A stretch of DNA of 64,000 bases from Syngnathus acus. Lineage: Eukaryota > Chordata > Actinopteri > Syngnathiformes > Syngnathidae. Numbering within the stretch: the stretch's first letter is position 1; the number at the start of each line of letters is the position of its first letter. This document shows, piece by piece, positions 33,865-45,805 of this stretch. A model generated the notes under the pieces. It was not told the DNA's origin, ran no database searches, and saw only the letters and a program-made list of their open reading frames with translations. A program made the position numbers and the translations under genes. The stretch lies in assembly GCF_901709675.1 (NCBI RefSeq), contig NC_051089.1, forward strand, positions 18,350,008 to 18,414,007, read 5' to 3'.

Positions 33865-34707
33865 ACCAGCCTCGGTTTTCGAACGTCCCGGTTATCGAAC
33901 AAATTGGTATTCGAATAAAAAATTAGAGATTTCTTTGCTTCGGATGTCGGACGAAATTCGGTTGTCGAACCTCGCAAGATGAGCCGAGAGGACCTGCATG
34001 CCAACTGACTCCGTTCGTTATTACGTTCTCGTTACTCTGAGGATTGCATCAACTCTAATCATGCCTCCAAAGGAAGCAAGTGGGAGCAGTAAAGCCATCC
34101 TAAAACACAAAGACGCTCCTAAAGCAATGCGACAGTGAGCGCCCGGCGCGCTGCGGTTGCGCGATCGGACCAAATTAAGCTCCCTGCGCACTGAGGTCCA
34201 CTTAAATTTTTGAAAGTCCATTAGGACTTTAAAAATATTTTCTAAATTTTAGCGACCGCTCTGTCACAATAATGCGACCAGCGCGGTGCAGTTGCGCGGT
34301 CGGCGGCGCGCTACGGTTGCGCGTTCGGCGGTGCGCTGCAGTTGCGCGATCGGACAAAATTAAGCTCCCTGCGCACTGATGTCCACTTAAATTTTGGAAA
34401 GTAGATCAGGACTATAAAAATATTCTCTAAATTTCAGCGACGGATCTGTCACAATAATGCGACCAGCGCGGTGCAGTTGCGCGGTCGGCGACGCGCTACA
34501 GTTGGGCGTTCGGCGGTGCGCTGCAGTTGCACGATCGGACAAAAATGCGCAAATGAAAAAATGCTTTAAAAAGGCGGGTTTTTTGTTTGGAACGGATTAT
34601 CTTTTTGTCCATTATTTGTAATGGGAAAACATGATTTAGAATTCGAACAATTCACTTCTCGAACAGCCTTCTGGAACGGATTGTGGTCGAAAACCGAGGC
34701 TCCACTG
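33865..34707. mobile_element. TIR element, family G (CCTCGGTTTTCGA ends)
   Basis: The left end has AGCCTCGGTTTTCGAACG and the right end is GTCGAAAACCGAGGCTCCACTG. The left TIR is eroded. Two ~185-bp internal units (GACCAGCGCGGTGCAGTTGC, GTCACAATAATGC) lie at about 34130-34540. It begins about 55 bases after a tpcn2 exon. Confidence 0.7.
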
Positions 34708-34711
34708 TGTA

Positions 34712-34715
34712 TGTA

Positions 34716-34761
<46 letters not shown>

Positions 34762-34795
34762 CGTGTGTGTACATATAAATATATATATATATATA
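34712..34795. repeat. (TG)n/(TA)n microsatellite
   Basis: Alternating TGTATGTATGTG, then ATATATAT, then TGTGTGTG, then ATATAT sequence between a TIR element and family A copy 3. Confidence 0.9.
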
Positions 34796-35756
34796 CCGTA
34801 ATTTTCGGACTATAAATCGCGTTTTTTTTCATAGTTTGGGTGGGGGGGCGACTTATACTCAGCAGCGACTCATGTTTTTTTTCACAAATTTTTACTTGAT
34901 CATTAACACATCACTTACTTACAAGTATAGTTGACCACTTCACATGTTATTTTTAGTATAGTTGATCACTTCACATGCTTTGATATCTTTATCTTGAACA
35001 TATTCAAAACGTGAAAAATAGAGAGAAAAAATCAAATAAAGTAATTAACACTTTAAAGCGCCATATCCTCTGGACATGTCCTCTGACATAAAGGACGAGA
35101 AATTTGATCGATGGATTTAATGATTTGGAGTGACACAAATGGTTTGATAATATTGTTGTTTATGTGATAGTTATTTAAAATATAGTTTATATATCGTTGT
35201 ATGGGCCTGTTGAATAATTTGAACTGCGGCGCGGCACACGGCATTGTTGACAAAGGACGATCGATAAAAGACGAGAAATTTGATTGATGGATTTAATGAT
35301 TTGGAGTGACACAAATGGTTTGAAAATATTGTTGTTTATGTGATAGTTATTTAAAATATAGTTTATATATCGTTGTGTGGGCCTGTGGAATAATTTGAAC
35401 TGCGGCGCGGCACACGGCATTGTTGACAAAGGACGATCGATGGATTTAATGAATTGGTGTGACACATGGTTTTATAAACGTGTTATTTATGTAATAGTTT
35501 TTTTTAAATAACTGAATGTTACGTCAGGCCCGTTCTCAGCTCCTCGTTTGTGTTTGTCACGTTAGCATACCGTATCGTTTAGCCTGTTGTTGCTCGTTCA
35601 TGTCTGTTCTTGGTGTTGGATTTTGTCGAATAAATTGCCACCCAAAATGCGACTTATACTCCGGAGCGACTTATATATGTTTTTTTTCACATTTTTGGGC
35701 ATTTTATGGCTGGTGCGACTTGTACTCCGGTGCGACTTATAGTCCGAAAATTACGA
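34796..35756. mobile_element. TIR element, family A copy 3
   Basis: The left end is CCGTAATTTTCGGACTATAA. The right end, inverted, is TCGTAATTTTCGGACTATAA, with TA on both sides. It holds about two ~185-bp repeat units (TTTGATCGATGGATTTAATG at about 35102 and 35279). It inserted into TA-rich DNA. Confidence 0.82.
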
Positions 35757-35880
35757 TAGATATATATATATATATGTATATATGTGTATATATATATGTA
35801 TATATGTATACATATATGTATATGTGTGTATATATATATGTATATATATATGTATATATATATGTATATATGTATATATC
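35757..35880. repeat. (TATATG)n microsatellite
   Basis: About 120 bases of TATATATGTATATGTGTATA-type repeats. Open reading frames of Y/I/C codons here are artefacts of the repeat. Confidence 0.9.
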
Positions 35881-36136
35881 TGCTGTATGCACACTGGCTC
35901 AGTTTTGCTCCTCTTATTTATTGGGTTATTGGTTTATTATTTATTCATCGCTCATTTTATTTATTTGTTATTTTTTATTTATTATTTATTGTTTGTGCCT
36001 TCTTGTTTTTATTTTGTGTCGTCTGCTTGTTTGTCTCGTCACCGTGGGATAGAGGAAACGGAATTTCGGTTTCTTTGTGTGTCTTGACATATGAAGGAAT
36101 TGACAATAAAGCTGACTTTGACTTTGACTTTGATAA
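35881..36136 (+). mobile_element. LINE 3' end (CTTTGA-tailed)
   Basis: An AT-rich stretch ends GACAATAAAGCTGACTTTGA with CTTTGA repeats, like the 3' tail of Rex1-type LINEs (compare ACAATAAAG then GTCTAA at 32480-32515). It is strongly 5'-truncated and stops about 20 bases upstream of a tpcn2 exon. Confidence 0.7.
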
Positions 36137-36156
36137 CAAGTTTCCTTTTTCTGCAG

Positions 36157-36229
36157 TGTCATTTTGCTGTTGGCACTTCATCTCTGTCTGTTTACTATGA
36201 TTGGCATGTTGTTGTTTCCTAAAACTGAG
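36157..36229 (+). CDS. tpcn2: tpcn2 exon (S5 of repeat I)
   Basis: The exon encodes S-VILLLALHLCLFTMIGMLLF and then PKTE, the S5 pore helix of repeat I. The acceptor TTTTTCTGCAG ends at 36156 and the donor is GAG|GTGAGT. It starts in phase 2 and ends in phase 0. The 3' tail of a LINE (CTTTGA repeats) stops about 20 bases before the exon, so part of the acceptor region is next to transposon DNA. Confidence 0.93.
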
Positions 36230-37191
36230 GTGAGTTATTGTAAGTATATTCCACTACACTCATCACACCACTCCCTTGTCTTATGTGACGATCCCCAACC
36301 TTTTCTGTCCCATGGAGTTGTTTCACATAATGTTTTGACATAGCACCATAGAAATGTTGGAATCCTGCACTTTTTTCTTTACGCCTGGCTCACGAGACGT
36401 TAGTCACCAATGGCGTTTCCTATCACCAATCCTCGTCGCCACACACACCTTGTGTGCGGGGACATTTGTTGATTGTCAATGGCACCGGACCCATTGGCTC
36501 GGAGTGTCTGACATGTTTGATCATTTCAGCTGGCTGCGCCATCGACACTTGGTGGGCGGGCTACAGGAGCCAACTGCGTTCTGCTATTATCTATGGCGCG
36601 TGTGCTTTTTATACACCAAATATGGCTGTGTCCTCCAAATAAATTCCTGAACTTAATTGTGGAAAGTGCTGACATGGTCATCTAAGAATCGACGTCGTAA
36701 ACCGAGGACCCCCTGTATATCGTATCACTTTACAGAGACACGTACTTGACAAAGATGGAAACAAATCAGAAGGGACCGCAGATAGGAGGATGCCCCTTTC
36801 AGTGCGACCAGGTTGCAGTGGATGCTAAATAGGCAATGTTAATTACATAATGTAATACGAAACAATATGTGATAAAGTAGTGTAAAAGTCCATTCAAGGA
36901 AATGACGCGCTGCAGGAAAGAGCCTACAAACTAAAACTTCTTTCAAATTCTGCCGAACCATTTCCATAGTTTTTATTCATTATATTCATTATTCGTTTTA
37001 TTGATTCATGACTATCCCAGCTGACATCGAGTCAAAAGCAGATTACACCCTGAACTGGTCACCAGCCAGTCGCAGGGCACATTTAGAAACGAACAACCAG
37101 TTTCACCCACATGCACACCGCCACTGAGCGGGAATCGATTCTACGCTGCTCACGCACAAGTCAAGCAAGTGTACCCCTAACTATCAGCGAC
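36230..37191. other. Intronic sequence, mostly unassigned
   Basis: No gene was recognised. A stretch at about 37010-37160 (ACCAGCCAGTCGCAGGGCAC, and others) resembles a degenerate part of the GGATGGATGG-type SINE in minus orientation. Confidence 0.5.
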
Positions 37192-37575
37192 TGTTAGGGT
37201 TGATAGATTATTTTAATTGGATGATTATGTTGGAATGTAGACTATAATGATTAACCAAACTTGTCCTGCTCTCACAACGCAGTAAAATAAAGTGGTTGCA
37301 TCCTCTGCTTGATTGACCAGCTGCAGAGGAAGCAATCAAAGTTGTTCTGTTTCCCCCAACGTCGTAAAACACCCCCTGCTCTGATTTGACCAGAGACCGG
37401 GGGTTCACCAAACCTGTCTACTCTCACCCCCACCCTGCTTCTCTCAATAAATATGCTCTTGCAGGAGGCCTAAATCAGGCTTCGTCCGAACATCGCTGTA
37501 TGCACACTGACAAACGTTTTCTCCACTTGCAAGTGCTAAAAGGGCATACTGTCTCCCGTGTGGTTCTTGCAAACA
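37192..37575 (+). mobile_element. Solo retroviral LTR (384 bp) with 5-bp target duplication
   Basis: It starts TGTTAGGG, ends GCAAACA and is flanked by GCGAC on both sides (37187-37191, 37576-37580). AATAAA lies at 37446. It matches the 5' LTR at 58980-59398 over most of its length (for example TCTGTTTCCCCCAACGTCG and CTCTCAATAAATATG). It arose by recombination between two LTRs; that is inference from the structure. Confidence 0.93.
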
Positions 37576-37744
37576 GCGACTATAATTAAAAATAAGACTT
37601 AAAGTCGAGGTGCGTTATCATTTAACTAATTCAATGCTATCCATTTTCAGAAGACGACTCCTGAGTTGCCAGTCATTTTAGAGCATTTGACGGATTTTTC
37701 GAGACTCAAAGAATATTGTGTTCTATATTTATTTATCTTCCTAT

Positions 37745-39870
37745 GGGCTCACCACCTGTGAGAGGGGCCAAAGCGGTTGGGTGCCGAGTGAGCTGGGTGA
37801 CGGCCAATTGCCAGTCCGATCCCCAGCTATAGAAGCTGGCTTTAGTGACGTGGAATGTCACCCGTCTGGCAGCAAAGGAGCCTGAGCTGGTGTGTCAGAC
37901 AGAAAAGTTCTGACGAGACATAGTTGGACTTGCCTTCACACACAGCTTGGGTTCTGGTACCGGTCCTCTTGAGAGGGGTTGGATAGGGGTGTAACGATTC
38001 ATCGATACACATCGATTAATCGATATAATGCTCTACGATTTGTTGGCATCGATGCTAAACGTAAACATCGATCTATATCGCCCGTTTTTGACCTCAGACA
38101 TTAGACGTGACTTTATTTTGAAATCCAGTTCATTGTTGCTTGCTTCCTCTTTCCGGGAGCAGTGCGCGGTGTGTTGTGTTGTGAGCAGAGCAGGCACGTG
38201 AAAGGGGAGCCGACAACTACGCGGCTCCTGGGCTGGTGCTATGGCTAGTGTCCAAGAAGACGAGGAAATTATAGGAATTTGATAAAGTTCAGTGTTAAAA
38301 TAAGCACTTTGTATACTACAATACTCTTGTAATTTCCTAAATAAAGAGTTTGCAGTACCTTGTTGATTTTGCGTATGAATTGTTATAAATCAGGATATTG
38401 TTCTATATCGATCGTAGAGCACTATATCGTGATGTATCGTGAATGAATCACAGCAGGCTTTAAGATATCGGCAAATATCGTATCGTGGTTCTTTGTATCG
38501 ATATGATATCGTATCGTGGCAAAACCCGCGATTTACACCCCTAGGGTTGGACTCTTTTCCACTCTGGAGCTGCCCATGGTGCGAAGCGCTAAGCAGGTGT
38601 GGGCACAGTTATTGCCCACTGGCTAGGCGCCTGTACATTGGGGTTCACCTCGGTGAACGAGATGGTAGCCTCCCTCCGCCTCCAGGTGGGGGGACGGGTC
38701 CTGACTGTTGCTTATGTCAATGCACCAAACAGCAGTTCAGAGTACACACCCTTTCTGGAGACCTTAAAAGAAGTGCTGGAGAGCGCTCCTTGTTTGGGAC
38801 TCCATCGTTATGCTGGGTGACTTCAATGCTCACATAGGCAATGACAGTGAGCCCTGGAAGGGCGTGATTGGGCGGAACGCCCTCCCAGTTCAGAACCCAA
38901 GTGGGGTTCTATTATTGGACTTCTGTGCTCAACATGGTTGTCCATAATGAACACAACGTTCGAACATAGGGGTGTCAATGTGTGCACCAGGACACCCTAG
39001 GCTGCAGTTTGATGATCGACTTTGTAGCCGTGTTATCGGATTTGCGGCCGCTTGTTTTGGACATTTGGGTGAAGAGAGGGGCGGAGCTGTCAACTGATCA
39101 CGACCTGGTGATGGGTTGGCTCCAATGGTGGGGAAAGATACTGGTCCGATCTGACAGACCCAAACGTATTGTGAGGGTTTGCTGTGAACATCTGGCAGAA
39201 TCCCCTGTCAGAAAGAGTTTCAACTCTCACCTCCGGCAGAGCTTTGCCCACATCCCGGTCAAGGCGGGAGACATTGAGTCTGAGTAAACCATGTTCCGTG
39301 CCTCCATTGTTGAGGTGGCCAATTGGAGCTGTAGCCGTAAGGTGGTCAGTGCCTGTTGTGGCAGCAACCCCCGAACCCGCTGGTGGACACTGGTGGTAAG
39401 CTGAAGGAGTCCTATTGGGCCTATTCGGCCTCTGGGACCTGTGGGACCGACAGGGACTGGATGGCCAAGTGGAATGCGGCTTAGGCAGTTGCAAAAACCT
39501 GGGCCTGGGAGGAATTTTGCGAGGCCACAGAGAATGATTTCTGGACGGCTTTGAGGAAATTCTGGTCCACCATCCAGGAGGGGGAAGCAGTGCACTGTTA
39601 ACACTGTGGGGTGCTGCTGAACACAGACATTGTGAATCAGTAGGGAGAATACTTCGAAGACCTCCTCAATTCCACCGACATGTCTTCTATTATGGAAGCA
39701 GAGCCTGGGGTCTCTGAGGTGGCAAGGGGGTGGATGAGATCCGTCCAGAATTCTTAACGCCTCTGGATTGGCAGACTGGGGTGGTAGTCCCCCTTTTAAG
39801 AAGGGGGACGAGATTGTGTGTTCCAACTCCAGAGGAGTCACACTCCTTAACCTCCCTGGTAAGCCATCCA
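37745..39870 (+). mobile_element. Rex3 LINE copy 2, degraded, split by an hAT MITE
   Basis: Endonuclease words appear in order: LVTWNVTRLAAKEPELV before the MITE. After it come ACTLGFTSVNEMVASLRLQV, then a broken [10 protein letters not shown], and LVMGWLQWWGKI. It continues to the RT start words with many frameshifts. It aligns with the minus-strand Rex3 at 28.4-33.5 kb. It ends near 39870. Confidence 0.85.
37984..38543. mobile_element. hAT MITE (TAGGGGTGTAA ends) in Rex3
   Basis: The ends TAGGGGTGTAACGATTCATC and, inverted, TAGGGGTGTAAATCGCGGGT are flanked by an exact 8-bp duplication GGGTTGGA (37976-37983, 38544-38551). Subterminal ATCGATA words are frequent. Confidence 0.95.
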
Positions 39871-40780
39871 GATCCAACCTGCTGCGCCTGACCGGGCTAT
39901 CTGGCCATCTCTGCTACCTGTGTTAAACGCAAGTATCTACCTGGCCGACATCTGCAGTTTCTCATTGGGATTTTGGGCCAGCTCTTCTACCTGTGTTGAA
40001 GACAGGTGGCCAACATCTGCCGGTGTGCCATGCCCTCTTCCTCATGGCTGTGCCTTCAGTGAGAGATTTGCTCCCTTTTCCTTGCAGCAGCCAACCATAT
40101 GAGAGATCCGCCACCTCGTCCTCATCGGACCCCTGATATAGCCGACCTCCGCCGTACCTGCCCCGTGGTGCAGACGCACACTATCTTCATCTACCCCAAC
40201 AGAGTGCATAGGACGCTGCGCACACGTAATCCATCGGGGCACATCGTTGTCTATGTCTCGCCTGCTGAACTGAATCTGCGCCTCTGCACCGTCTCATGGA
40301 CCCTGTGGATATTTTTTTTCATGTGTTTTAAGTTTCTTTCTGGGTGTTAGGTGGGGGGGGGGGGGGTCTGTGTGGCGGACTTCAGTACCAGGTCTCTCAC
40401 CCAGCAGTTATGGGTGGGGTAATATATTTGTCTTTTCCTGCATCATGTTGTCTTTGTTGCTTTGAAGACTTGTGTCTTGACAGTTATTGGCAGTCAGTCA
40501 GAATAAAGATGTTTTCCTCACTTCTACCATAAACCGAGCTATTGCGAGGGGCAAAGACCTCGTCCTGAACACACTATGTCTTCAGCAAACCAGTCAGCAC
40601 AACCGGTCATCAGGCCACTCTCCCCTGCACTGATTGGTTAGCTGAGTCAGGGACGAGGGCGACCAATCGGCAAGTAGCAGGTGAAGCACGCCCACACACG
40701 AACCTGACTGACAACTGACACTTCAAAAATGGCCACAAAATGTTGTGAGCCATAACAAGCGAACCTACCAAAGAAAGACA
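39871..40780. other. Unassigned intronic sequence
   Basis: Short frames such as 40099-40350 have no recognised relative. There is a direct repeat of CCTGTGTTRAA..GGCCRACATCTGC at about 39918 and 39990. A G-run lies at 40352. Confidence 0.5.
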
Positions 40781-40925
40781 GTGGCGGCCGTAGCTCTGGC
40801 AGTAGAGAGGGTCGATTAGTAACCGGAGGGTTGGCGGTTTGACCCTAGCTCTGTCACAGTCATGTGTCATTGTGTCCTTGGGCAAGACACTTCACACACC
40901 TTGCCTCCAGGTCGCCATTGTAAAT
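40781..40925 (+). repeat. tRNA-derived SINE, second family
   Basis: It begins AGTGGCGGCCGTAGCTCTGG with an A-box-like start and GGCGGTTTGACCCT as a B box. It continues TGTGTCCTTGGGCAAGACAC, a core common in fish SINEs, and is truncated in the 3' part. Confidence 0.7.
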
Positions 40926-41789
40926 GGGAAAATGTTCTCAATCAACTTACCTTGTAAAACATTGAATTGAAAAAAGATTAGACTCTTTTCTTTCACCAGG
41001 GGAAAAAGCTTGATTCTGCTTTTTCTGTTCTTCACCCGTAGAACATAGTTACGTTTTGTAAAATTTAGCACCACATCTCACAGAATTCTGAGAACAATTA
41101 CTTTTGGCAAAAAAAGGATATCGAGCAGAACAGAGAATTTGATGCTAATACAGTATTTGTTCTTTTGTGACATCTGAAGAGTGGATTCTATAATGTAGCC
41201 AAATTAACATTAAGGAATGGCTTTTGATTGGAAAATAATGTTCTATTTAGAAATATACGGTCCCCTGTAAAAGAATGGCTATATTTTTTGTTTACTGAAG
41301 ACATTGGGGTTTCAGATCAAAAACTGAATACAAGGCAAAAGTTAAGTGCTGTATTGCAAGGGTGTCCAAACTTTTTCCTCTGAGAGGCGTATAGTGAAAA
41401 AATAATGAAAGAAGGAATGGCTAGTATCTTTTATATTTTACTTATAATACACGATAAAACCAATTAATTAAGTGATTATTTATTTATGTTACTTTGAAAA
41501 ACTGCTATGTTTCAGCTTTCTGTTAAAAGTGTTAAGGCATATAGTTTCGTTTTATTTTTTATTTTTTTAAGTTGGTATGGCCTACGGACCTGCACCTCCA
41601 CTGAACAGCAGCTGAATCCTATCTCCACATTGAGGCAGGCTTATATTTCAATAACTAATCAATCAAGGTACAAAATAAAATAAACTGGCCAGTTTCAAGA
41701 TTAAATAAATGTATTTGAAAAAAATAATGTGCTTATTAGGACTGGGTCATATGGCTGAAAAATAATCTATATTATAAATCGACAGTGAC
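40926..41789. other. Unassigned AT-rich sequence
   Basis: No family recognised and no coding frame longer than 60 codons. Confidence 0.5.
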
Positions 41790-42647
41790 GGTTCCAGTAA
41801 CCCATATCCATATCCTGAAGACAAGCAGACTAAGGATATGGGTTACTGGAACCATGTCCTGTGGTCTGATGAGACCAAGATAAACATATTTGGTTCAGAT
41901 GGTGTCCAGCGTGTGTGGCGGCAACCAGATGAGTACAAAGACAAGTGTCTTGCCTACAGTCAAGCATGGTGGTGGGAGCGTCACGGTCTGGGGCTGTATG
42001 AGTGCTGCTGGCACTGGGGAGCTACAGTTCATTGAGGGAACAATGAATGCCAACATGTACTGTGGAATACTGAAGCAGAGCATGATCCCCTCCCTCCGTG
42101 AACTGGGCCGCGGAGCAGTATTCCAACACGATAACGACCCCAAACACACCTCCAAGACGACCACTGCCTTCCTAAAGAAGCTGCGGGTGAAGGTGATGGA
42201 CTGGCCAACCATGTCCCCAGACCTAAATCCTATTGAACATCTGTGGGGCATCCTCAAACGGAAGGTGGAGGAGCGCAAGGTCTCCAACATCCACCAGCTC
42301 CGTGATGTCATCATGGAAGAGTGGAAAAGGACTCCAGCGGCGACCTGTGAAGCTCTGGTGAACTCCATGCCTAAAAGGGTTATGGCAGTGCTGGAAAATA
42401 ATGGTGGCCACACAAAATATTGACATTTGGATCCAATTTTGACATTTTCAGTTTGGTTGCCAGCATTTTACACATTGTTGTATTTTGAGTTACTTTGAAG
42501 TAACAATATATTTACTTTGCCATCCAAGCTCTACGGTGACTACTTAACATTGTCTCAAAGTGTCATTTCTTCAGTGTTGCCCCATGACAAGATATATTTA
42601 AAACATTGCAGAAATGAGAGGGGTGTACTCACTTTTGTGAGATACTG
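41790..42647 (+). mobile_element. Tc1-like transposon, 5'-truncated at a fold-back
   Basis: The right end GGGTGTACTCACTTTTGTGA then GATACTG is followed by TA. The left end is missing. Instead, 20 bases at 41790-41809 are an exact inverted copy of 41834-41853 (GGATATGGGTTACTGGAACC). Confidence 0.85.
41838..42423 (+). pseudogene. Tc1 transposase, C-terminal two thirds
   Basis: The first frame has MGYWNHVLWSDETKINIF (first catalytic Asp in SDET). The second (41890-42423) has KHGGGSVTVWGCMSAAGTG, VFQHDNDPKHTSKTT (second Asp) and DWPTMSPDLNPIEHLWGILK (Glu), ending VLENNGGHTKY and stop. One frameshift separates them near 41975. Spacing fits DD34E. It is a different family from the Tc1 at 15.7 kb. 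Confidence 0.9.
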
Positions 42648-42671
42648 TATGTACGTATGTATGTATATATC

Positions 42672-43180
42672 AGGGATGAGAATTTTCCACGGATCCACGG
42701 ATTTCCGTGTTTTTTTCCGTCGAAAGAGTCATTTTCGTGAATTGTTAAATCCGTCGAGAAAATGTTGTTTATATATGGGGGGGTGTAGGGAAGCGGGCAA
42801 CATTAGCCTCGGCACTCGCGAACATTCGCTCGCCCGCCGCTACGTTATCTTACGGAAATCGGCTTGCCTCTGTAAACCTAACTAACTGGCAGCACTGATG
42901 CGACAACATCCGCCTTATTTTCGGCAGCATTTTGGCGCTACTTTTGTCACATCATTTCTCCTTGTTAACTTACACCACCACAATGTGAATTTGCAATTGG
43001 GTTTTCATCACTTGTAGACAAGTTAGTTAGATAGTTCTAGGGGTGTATGTGTGTGTGTACATATAAATCATTGTCACATCATTTCTCCTTGTTAACTTAA
43101 CTTACACCGCCACAATGTGAATTTGCAATTGGGTTTTCATCACTTGCAGACAAGTTAGTTAGATAGATCTAGGGGTATAT
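42672..43180. mobile_element. hAT-like element (CAGGGATGAGAAT end), truncated copy
   Basis: The left end CAGGGATGAGAATTTTCCAC matches the complete copy at 62126-62730. An inner piece of about 110 bases (TTGTCACATCATTTCTCCTT to TTAGTTAGATAG) occurs twice in tandem (about 42945 and 43071). The right end has been replaced by a TA microsatellite. Confidence 0.75.
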
Positions 43181-43187
43181 ATATACG

Positions 43188-43224
<37 letters not shown>

Positions 43225-43465
43225 CCATGAATGCCATATAGAGTTTTGTTAACCACACATTTAAAAAGTTAGCGGTGGTCTTTAGGTTTGTTAACTTTAA
43301 CGTCAAAATAACAGATGGTTAAAGTTTTGAACCACAACATAAATGTGCCATTAAAATTAACGGTAATTTAAAGCCTCTTAACTAGTTCCATGTCGTGCTA
43401 TCACACCATTTCACGTCTAAGGCACGTTCACTCCGACCAATTTCGGCTATTACAATGTAGTACTA

Positions 43466-43514
43466 ATTGGCGGCACAGTGGAGCACTGGTTAGCACGTCC
43501 ACCTCACAGTTCTA
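43466..43514 (+). repeat. SINE fragment (GGCGGCACAGTGG)
   Basis: A short 5' piece of the GGATGGATGG-type SINE: GGCGGCACAGTGGAGCACTG and TTAGCACGTCCACCTCACAG. Confidence 0.7.
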
Positions 43515-43647
43515 TTAGAATAGACCTCTTTGGGACACGTGAGTAGAACGGTAGCTTGAGTTATGCCCTTCTTAACCCTTCTTTTGCTTTCACAGGCCTT
43601 CTCTATGGCACTCTTTGCACATACTACATATTAGTTGATTTCAGTTA

Positions 43648-43832
43648 CAGGGCTGTGGACTCGGACTCGGGAACTCGGACTCGGTCGGACTCGGTCATTT
43701 TTGCCGGACTCGGACGTGGACTCGGTGCTGATTTTGACCGAGTCCACAGAGTCCGACAATAAAAAAAATACGTTCAATTTTATTTTCATCATGCTGCTGA
43801 GAATGCGCGTAGGAATACTGTCCACAGCCCTG
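43648..43832. mobile_element. Short MITE (CAGGGCTGTGGAC ends)
   Basis: The left end CAGGGCTGTGGAC and the right end, inverted, match over 12 bases (CAGGGCTGTGGA). The interior is built of CGGACTCGG words. The flanks share GTTA/CTTA only, so no duplication can be read. Confidence 0.75.
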
Positions 43833-44170
43833 CTTACGATCAAGTTTGAAAGAGAACTTGACAGCATTGAGCGCCGCCGGCGTTTGTCGGCCGCCACCTC
43901 GCCAACCGGTCAAACGCGCATGCGCGTGAGGGGAAATCCCGCAAAGGAGGAGGGACAAACAGAGCGATTGGTTTTGCTGGCTTTTTAATGAATGGCGACT
44001 GTGACTACGGGGGCCCATTAGGTCCAGAAAAGCTGACAAGACGCTTGCCAAAATGGCAACCAGTGCACCACCGTGCTACCCACACGTTTCGTCATTGATA
44101 GAATAATTTTCTAAGCTTAATGAAGCATTTTTAATAAAATTGCAGTCTTCATGGCTTCTGACAATGTATA

Positions 44171-45468
44171 CAGTGAACCCTCGTTTTTCGCGGAGGTTAC
44201 GTCCCAAAAAGAACCCGTGATAGACAAAATGCGTGAAGTAGATAAAATATATTGTTACAATATCTATAAAAGCCTTTTATGAACCTATATTATAATTTTA
44301 AACACTGTATTGTATTTTTAAATGCTTTTTTGTATTTTTAAACACTTTTGTAAACATTTTAAAGTCAAACTGATTTTCATACGCATTCTCCTTTTTTTAA
44401 AAAAATAAGAAAATAAAGAAAATAATTAAGAGTAAATACATACGTATATTGTTACAATATCTACACAAGACTTGTATGAACCTTTATTGTAGTTTTACAC
44501 ACTTTGTTTTTTTAAAGACTTTTTTGTATTTTTGAACAGTTTTGTAAAAACTTTAAAGTCAAACTGACTTGCAGAAACATTCTTATTTATTTGAATAAAT
44601 AATGAAATAAATAAAAGTAAATATATTGTTACAATATCCACACAAGACTTTTATGAACCTTTTATGAAGTGTAAACCTGTCTGGCTCCTCTCTGCTCTTG
44701 CGTGCTGGCCGGCTGATGCGCCCCCGCGGCCCAGCGCGAGGGCATCTGCACAAGAGTTTTATAATTTTATTTTTATATACTGTATTGTACTTTTAAATAT
44801 GTTATTGTATCTTAAACACTTTTTTAAACATTTTAAAGTGTAAAGGTGTCACGGCTCCGCTCTGCTCTCGCTGTGCTGGCCGGCTGATGCGCCCCCGCAG
44901 CCCAGCGCGAGGGCATCCTTACAAGACATTCCTAATTTTATTTTTACACACTTTATTTTATATTTAAATAATTTTTAAATAGCTTCAAAAAGCTTGCGAT
45001 GCCCTTCTGCTTCGATGACGCATGATGCGAGCTCTGCTCTCCTGCTCTGTAGTCATTCCAGCCCTCCTTGTCTCCTTTAAACTTTGTGTGAGCCCGTGTT
45101 GCATTTGGTTGTCCTGCCTCGTTCGTGACAAAATGAGTGGAAATCAGAGATGCTGCCGATTCTGCTGACGCGAACAAAGTGGAAGATTAGATACGCTTCG
45201 CGACTGCGGGAGGCTGAAATAAAGCGTGGATAGAACTGAGCAGTTCTAAGCCAATCAGCGGCAAGGATAGCGATCAACATGTTCCCATTGTCTCCTCTAC
45301 CGGTCAATTGTGTGCTGTAAAGTCATATGGGCAGACAAAGCCCCACGCTCCAAGTGACGCCGCAAAAAGCCGCGTTGAACCGAATATATCCGCAATATTT
45401 GCTTTCATAAAAACCCGCGATGCACCGAGGACGCGATAGGTGAACCACGAAGTGGCGAGGGATTACTG
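44171..45468. mobile_element. TIR element, family E copy 2
   Basis: The left end is CAGTGAACCCTCGTTTTTCG and the right end is GTGGCGAGGGATTACTG, with TA on both sides. About three internal units of ~190 bases repeat (TTGTTACAATATC, CACAAGACTT). A CTGGCCGGCTGATGCGCCCC unit occurs twice (44705, 44876). Confidence 0.8.
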
Positions 45469-45805
45469 TAATCCGAAAATATCTAAATTTCTAATTTAAG
45501 GCGAAAGAAAAATTATGTTGGGGATAGGAGAATGGAATTGTTACAACACAACTGTTCACTAACTCAAATTGCTGTTCACCCAATTTCCAAAGGTGATATT
45601 TGTCACTGAGTGAGGGAAGTTCAGGTTTCCAGCAATCTGTATAGCCTTCAAAGAGGCCACAGTCCCTTTAATTATTTGTTGCACTGTTGACCATAATTTT
45701 AAAGTGTGTTACCAATACATTCTTGATTTCCTATTTCTTTTGGGACCGTTTATTTAAAAACACTGACTGACATGGGTACGTCACGCAATGAATTCTGCTC
45801 TATGC

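Noticed and set aside
35757-36200. Plus-strand ORFs of 101-178 codons rich in Y, I, C, V
   Set aside because: They are produced by the TATATG microsatellite and the AT-rich LINE tail.
43648-43832. 8-bp duplication around the CAGGGCTGTGGA MITE
   Set aside because: The flanks TTCAGTTA and CTTACGAT do not match, so no duplication is claimed.
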